From Cristatella mucedo (Eukaryota > Bryozoa > Phylactolaemata > Cristatellidae): a stretch of 64,000 bases of DNA. The position numbers and the translations under genes are program-made. Of the stretch, positions 63,961-64,000 are shown piece after piece. The notes beneath the pieces were generated by a model. The model made no database searches and had not been told where the DNA came from. It saw only the letters and a list, made by a program, of their open reading frames with translations. Where the stretch lies: the NCBI GenBank assembly GCA_009760855.2, contig WPIO01000002.1, positions 15,545,001 to 15,609,000 on the forward strand. Reading direction: 5' to 3'. Numbering within the stretch: the stretch's first letter is position 1; every line of letters begins with the position of its first letter.

Positions 63961-64000
63961 TACCACTAGACAATAAAATAGTTAATTAGATCGCCTCCAT

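Overview
The window is animal nuclear DNA: split genes with GT-AG introns, very high repeat content, LINE and tRNA-derived SINE debris, microsatellites, and no prokaryotic operons. The best-supported host genes are an MFS sugar-transporter-like gene and an NT5DC2/3-like HAD phosphohydrolase gene. Together with the L2/CR1-type LINEs they fit an invertebrate. A chelicerate such as a tick is possible because this transporter family is expanded there, but the sequence alone does not settle the organism. || Layout. 1-1.6 kb: minus-strand L2/CR1-type LINE running off the left edge. 1.6-3.55 kb: AT-rich, decayed Polinton/Maverick-type family-B polymerase remnant, minus strand. 4.4-5.2 kb: CpG-rich block with a candidate first coding exon and a CCG/CAG repeat. 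5.6-6.5 kb: SINE and LINE tails, including a head-to-head SINE pair. 7.42-7.90 kb: seven 68-bp tandem repeats. 9.3-9.5 kb: weak THAP-like exon candidate. 11.3-12.8 kb: LINE split by a SINE. 14.0 kb: LTR-like repeat. 14.77-17.02 kb: transporter gene, plus strand. 17.5-20.6 kb: LINE 3' fragments. 22.4-26.1 kb: old LINE carrying a hAT-type MITE and a solo LTR, each with target-site duplications. 28.36-59.92 kb: NT5DC2/3-like gene, minus strand. 60-64 kb: LINE fragments and SINEs; the NT5DC 5' exon(s) must lie here or beyond the window. || The NT5DC gene is the main result. No long ORF marks it. Fifteen short exons (54-208 nt) join in one frame, with compatible phases at all fourteen junctions, into 460 residues plus a stop, starting inside the family core. 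All four HAD catalytic motifs are present and the family C-terminus is complete. Thirteen introns look GT-AG (one donor is weak) and one is GC-AG. The introns run from 101 bp to about 7.2 kb and hold much of the repeat content of the right half. || The transporter has a 171-bp intron that is a multiple of three and lacks an in-frame stop, so naive ORF calling fuses intron into protein. Its true N-terminus lies further upstream. || Two SINE families occur: family A shares its 3' tail with the resident LINEs, and family B has a different body. I found no CRISPR array, no convincing functional RNA gene, and nothing that I can defend as a novel biological system. The interest lies in the hidden multi-exon gene, the nested transposon stratigraphy and the Polinton fossil.
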